The notes beneath the pieces were generated by a model. It searched no databases. It was given only the letters and a program-made list of their open reading frames with translations, and was not told the DNA's origin. Shown here one piece after another: positions 60,001 through 64,000 of a stretch of 64,000 nucleotides of DNA (position 1 is the first letter of the stretch; each line of letters starts with the position of its first letter). Source of the stretch: Eretmocerus hayati (Eukaryota; Arthropoda; Insecta; Hymenoptera; Aphelinidae); assembly GCA_029851415.1 (NCBI GenBank), contig CM056741.1:69988282-70052281 (forward strand). Reading direction: 5' to 3'. The position numbers and the translations under genes were made by a program.

Positions 60001-60535
60001 ATTCTTGGGATAATAAGGAACTGACATAATTCCAAGAAATGTTGTGTTTTGAGAGTCCGCGGCAAGATAGGAAAAGAAGTTTGAAATTTTTACGATACCT
60101 TCATGGTTTTTAAATCATCATTGAAGTTTTGACAATTTGAATTGGCGCCATCTAATATGGCGATGGCTCCATATATGTATATGCCACTAGTTTTACTAAC
60201 TGTTGTGATGTCATTTTTCATCGGAAATTCTAATCTGAATCACAACCGAGAGCATATTTCACTCAAATGATAGAAGCTCGTGGTGGAGAAACGCAAAGTC
60301 AGCCTCAGAATCATCGTTAAAAACACTCTGAAGTCGCGTGACTTATGTGCAGTCACCGCCATATTGAATGGCGACAGTTCAAAACCTAAAAACTTTAGAA
60401 TCGAATTTGAGTCACTTTTACTACAAAAAATTTCCACATAATGTGTCTTTTTCAACATGAACTTCCATAATATGAGCATTTTGGAATAATTTTTGTGGTC
60501 ATATCAGTTCTCAACCTTTCAATCCCTCACGGTTC
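60001..60535. other. No gene seen
   Basis: Unremarkable AT-rich sequence between two inverted-repeat elements. Confidence 0.4.
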
Positions 60536-61661
60536 TCTAGAACTAGGTCCAAATCCGTGGTGCAGACCACCCAAGGGATTGACGTACGATATCATTTCTG
60601 TCCCCTGTGGGATCATTTTTCAGCTAGTATAGAAATCGCCTCTTGGGCCGTTTTTTAATAAAGTCCGAAAAACGTGTTTTCTCGCGACCTTTCGACCTCT
60701 TACGCTCTAAAGCTCGAACGGGACGCGTTTTTTTGAAAAATGTGTCGAGACCTTTCTGTAGATCTGAAGAAATTAAGGAAGAATATGTCCTTATCCAATC
60801 CCGTGAGACTCACCTGTTGGAGATATTAGAGCTTTTTTCACGAAAAATTATATTCTTCCCGCTCTCTCGGTCCACAGCTCGAACGGGTCGCATTGTTTCC
60901 GAGAAATGTGTAGACACCTTTTTTGTAGATCTTGAAAAATTGAGAAGGAATATGTCCTCGTCTCATCCCGTAAGACTCATTTGTTGGATATATGAGAGAT
61001 TTTTCCACCAGAGATCTTATTCCCCCCATAATTTTCCTCTGTTTTATAGACATAATCATGGAATAATGTGTTCCATCGATATTTCTACAGGATAACTTTC
61101 TATTAGCTATGAACTTCCGATGGAACACATTATTTTATAGTTATGTCTATGAAACAGAGGAAAATTACGAGGGAAATACGATCTCTAGTGGAAAAACCTC
61201 TCATATGTCCAACAAATGAGTCTTACGGGATGAGACAAGGGCATATGCTTCCTCAATTTTTCAAGATCTACAAAAAAGGTCTCTACACATTTCTCGAAAA
61301 AATGCGACCCGTTCGAGCTGTGGACCGAGAGAGCGGGAAGAATATAATTTTTCGCGAGAAAAGCTCCAATTTCTTCAACAGGTGAGTCTCACGGGATTGG
61401 ATAACGACATATTCTTCGTCAATTTCTTCGGATCTACAAAGAAGGTCTCTACACATTTTTCAAGAAAACGCGTCCCGTTCGAGCTATAGAGCGCGAGAGG
61501 TCGAAAGGTCGCGAAAAAACACATTTTTCGGACTTTATTAAAAAACAGCCCAAGTGGCGATTTCTATACTAGCTGGAAAATGATCCTACAGGGGGCCAGA
61601 AATGATATCGCACAACAATCCCTTGGGTGGTCTGCACCATGGATTTAGACCTAGTTCTAGA
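60536..61661. mobile_element. 1.1-kb near-complete inverted repeat
   Basis: The whole segment is one hairpin with arms of about 545 bases and a centre near 61098. Ends are TCTAGAACTAGGTCC and its inverse. Matches continue throughout, for example AAAGTCCGAAAAACGTGTTT against AAACACATTTTTCGGACTTT, and GGAACACATTATT against AATAATGTGTTCC at the centre. Each arm contains two diverged direct copies of a roughly 230-bp block marked by AGCTCGAACGGG. The 150-codon plus frame (60643-61095) lies in the left arm and is not a gene. No transposase; no target duplication identified. Confidence 0.8.
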
Positions 61662-64000
61662 TACCCGTGCCCTCGTATCGAAATGTACTATCTCCTTCAG
61701 CTGTGCGACTAACAAAATCGAAAAACCGTTCGGAATAGTGATTTCCTGCACAATAGATGGAAAAAGTACTTTGCGCCTCTATTATTTCGTGCACTATTGA
61801 GTCGAATATTTTACACTGATGCCTTCAGACGCAAAATATAACATGGATTTCTATTTTCTTCTGCCGATTGAGCCCTCTCCCAATGGAATAGGACACCCAT
61901 TGGTGAAACTTATAGAGCGGATTAATATCATCTCTGACATCGGAACATGTTGGAACAAGTCACTCAATGCTCATTTTTCTGACGAATTGATGAATGTTGC
62001 AATTCTGTGTGAATCTCATAAGAATTATTGTAAAGGAAGTCAGAAATATTCTAAGGTGTACTGTATGCAGCACGTGAGATACGCATTGGCACTCGAGATG
62101 AACGATCCACATGAAATCATTCTTCAGATACCTAGCGTAAACTTTCGAAGCCGTACTATGGAATGAACCCTTTCTCACCCCTCCTCCTTCCATCCGCAAT
62201 TTGAGTAACTTTCCCTCGTGTCTCGACTGAAGTAGAGGTTGTCGATCTCCGGTTGTATTTATATAGTGTGCAGTTTGTCAAAATTTCACTCGAATACACT
62301 TGCCCACACGCAATTGAATACAAGTCTGATGAAAGGCCTTTGGATGTCTTGTGTGAGGTTTAACGTTCACGTTTGCTCAGTTCCAGATTCAAACGAACAG
62401 AGAATAAGAGGAAAAGCCATTGAAATAAGTAGCATGGAGTAGATCGTTCTCCTTTCTCTCCCTCATGCGCGCGCCCTTTCCCCAGTTTCTATTCAATTGC
62501 TTTCTCGCGACTTTGCGTAGTGCTGGCTATCCATCTCATTTTTTCCAACCCATTGGTTACCAATCTTCCCGAGTCGTCATACTTCAAGCCTGTGCTCTGC
62601 TCTTTGAAACGATTACACTTGCTTTGCTGCATTCTTACTCATTCTTTTTTCAGCCATGTACCGGAAAAGAATAGATTATCAATACTTCCATAAACAGCTT
62701 GAAATCTCTTCATATCTTCCTAAGCATCATGGATTCCTTGCTGATTCAGACTCGCAAATACATGCTGTACCTCATAGTTTATTCTTGCTCAGAAACCAGC
62801 AAGCTTTTTTTATGATTGGCTTAGAATGTGCATTGAGAACCAAGCTCCATTTGAATTTCTATAGTCACCACAGAAAATAAGAATTTTGAGTAATCAGGCC
62901 CGGTCACCGAGAACACAGTTGTATGATTTCGGAATGATCTACATATTTTGTAATGATCTGTGTATTCCATAATGATCCACCCCACTTTGTAATACGATCG
63001 AGATGGAAGCCTCATTGATAACTCCATATTACTATTCGGAAGAAGGTCAGATTTTGTCACATTATTCAGTACTGGAAGGCAGCCAGTGAATAAAATGTGG
63101 ATCATCTGTAATAAGTTCTTCATTCCCACATCATTCTGGCATCTCATCTACGAGACTGAAATGCTAATCATTTTTTGTATCGACATTGAAGACCTTAATT
63201 TTTTTTATATCGAAGGGTGATATTTATTGCGAAGGATTGAGTCCCAAAAAGTAGACAATCGCTCACTGTCCGACATTGCACACGGGAGAAGTCCCGATTG
63301 AATATATGGGCAATTCTCAGGAACTTTTGATTTTTGCGTTACTAGGCTATCGCGAAGTCCTGCATCTCGTCGACCCTGGTTTCATGCTTGGTAATACTCC
63401 GAAGTGCTTAATTGATAGAAAATCAATATATTTGTGGATTTCTGGGTTGTTCCGAAGGACTCAGAATTATTTATGACCACTACAATCAGAGAAAAACAGG
63501 AAAATCGACTGTTACTAGCTCGACTTTTTCTTTTATTCTTGGAAGCACTGCTGTGCCGAACAAGCAATCGTCTCAGCTCCAACGAAATGAGCAAGATTGT
63601 ATTATAAGATATATTTGGAATCGGCTCCACTGATGTGCTGCAAGTAGAAAAAAATGACGAGTACTTCAGAACGTGTTACCAAAATTTTTGGTTTCCTAAA
63701 TTGTCGCACCATTTCATTCATAATGTTCATGCCGTGGAAGCAATGCCAATGGCGAAAAGAAATTTCAAAATATAATCAAAAATAAAGGCTTTGAGCCATC
63801 ACTCGTTGATGTGCTGCAATCTGCACTCCATTGAGAGCTTGGAGAAATTATTCCTACCTGCGTGAACTACTGGATAAAGGTGATTTTTTGAACGGCACAT
63901 CGACGGATATAATTTCTTGGAGCTGGGTGTGTTTGTGCACGCTCATTTTGATCACTATTTGATTGATTTTCGATATGGGAAGCTCATATGTTCATTTTTG
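61662..64000. other. No gene seen; possible hairpin-family fragment at left
   Basis: 61672-61800 carries TCGTATCGAAATGTACTATC and CGTGCACTATTGAGTCG, words of the hairpin family, with weak inverted matching. The ATG-started frame 61819-62166 (115 codons) and the frame 62656-62880, which follows a good-looking TTTTTTTCAG acceptor, have no recognised domain and no donor logic, so I do not call them genes. Confidence 0.35.

Noticed and set aside
60643..61095. 150-codon frame
   Set aside because: Lies wholly inside one arm of the 1.1-kb inverted repeat; internal direct repeats explain its self-similarity.
61819..62166. 115-codon ATG-started frame
   Set aside because: Length is within chance expectation for this composition and window, with no recognised domain.
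62656..62880. ATG following a TTTTTTTCAG acceptor-like site
   Set aside because: Attractive acceptor, but no matching donor, no resemblance to an HMG box and no low-complexity continuity with the upstream exons.

Overview
The window looks like eukaryotic nuclear DNA, most likely from an insect. It is AT-rich and intron/intergenic-dominated, crowded with small inverted-repeat transposons, has GC-rich islands, and shows canonical GT-AG exon junctions with His/Gln/Ser homopolymers typical of insect regulatory proteins. There are no operons, ribosome binding sites or CRISPR arrays. I cannot name the species.

Only one host gene is well supported, and only partly. A GC-rich exon (open frame 32029-32975, + strand) ends at a strong donor. 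A second Gln/Pro/His-rich exon (49864-50182) is in the matching phase after an intron of about 16.9 kb and ends at another strong donor, so the rest of the gene lies beyond the right edge. The second exon has a short stretch (VPF..PS, then HPVAS.Q) resembling the N-terminal part of the HMG-box repressor Capicua, and it ends in TPNK, reminiscent of the SPNK before the Capicua HMG box. I offer Capicua as a hypothesis only. The first exon has no ATG in frame, so its start lies in an unseen upstream exon or is non-AUG. A possible initiator promoter sits near 31184.

Left region (1-31 kb): no convincing host gene. It holds a foldback element (about 1070-3620) whose left arm was split by an insertion of about 1.2 kb. 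That insertion carries the most striking signal of the window: seven or eight palindromic CGTTACGTAACG-type sites at an exact 20-bp pitch with unconserved spacers, next to a TATA box and initiator pointing left, towards a 64-codon GC-rich open frame. Also here are hairpin-type elements with GC-rich or CGCTTCGCTCG-like loops, Tc1/mariner-like long-TIR elements with TA duplications (6413-7182, 20889-21827, 25638-26499), a 317-bp tandem repeat, a TA microsatellite, a CT microsatellite, a tRNA-derived SINE and a GC-rich island at 28.9-29.5 kb.

The intron (32976-49863) is a museum of repeats. It contains a TA-flanked hairpin MITE, a 10-bp satellite that flips orientation, CCCAYCC-rich modules, a palindromic CACTGAAATTTCAGTG array, a Tc1-like foldback (37085-37968), a 1984-bp element with 29-bp perfect TIRs and a near-perfect 8-bp duplication (39475-41458), and two arrays of a roughly 176-bp repeat in opposite orientation (about 42990-43610 and 46525-47290).

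Right region (50-64 kb): a foldback carrying two opposed tRNA-like units (about 51905-52650), a 149-bp MITE, a multi-unit TA-flanked element (56586-57371), a degenerate copy of the GC-palindrome family (59.25-60.0 kb) and a 1.1-kb near-complete inverted repeat (60536-61661). Most other open frames are short, lack ATG starts, or are by-products of GC-rich or inverted-repeat sequence.
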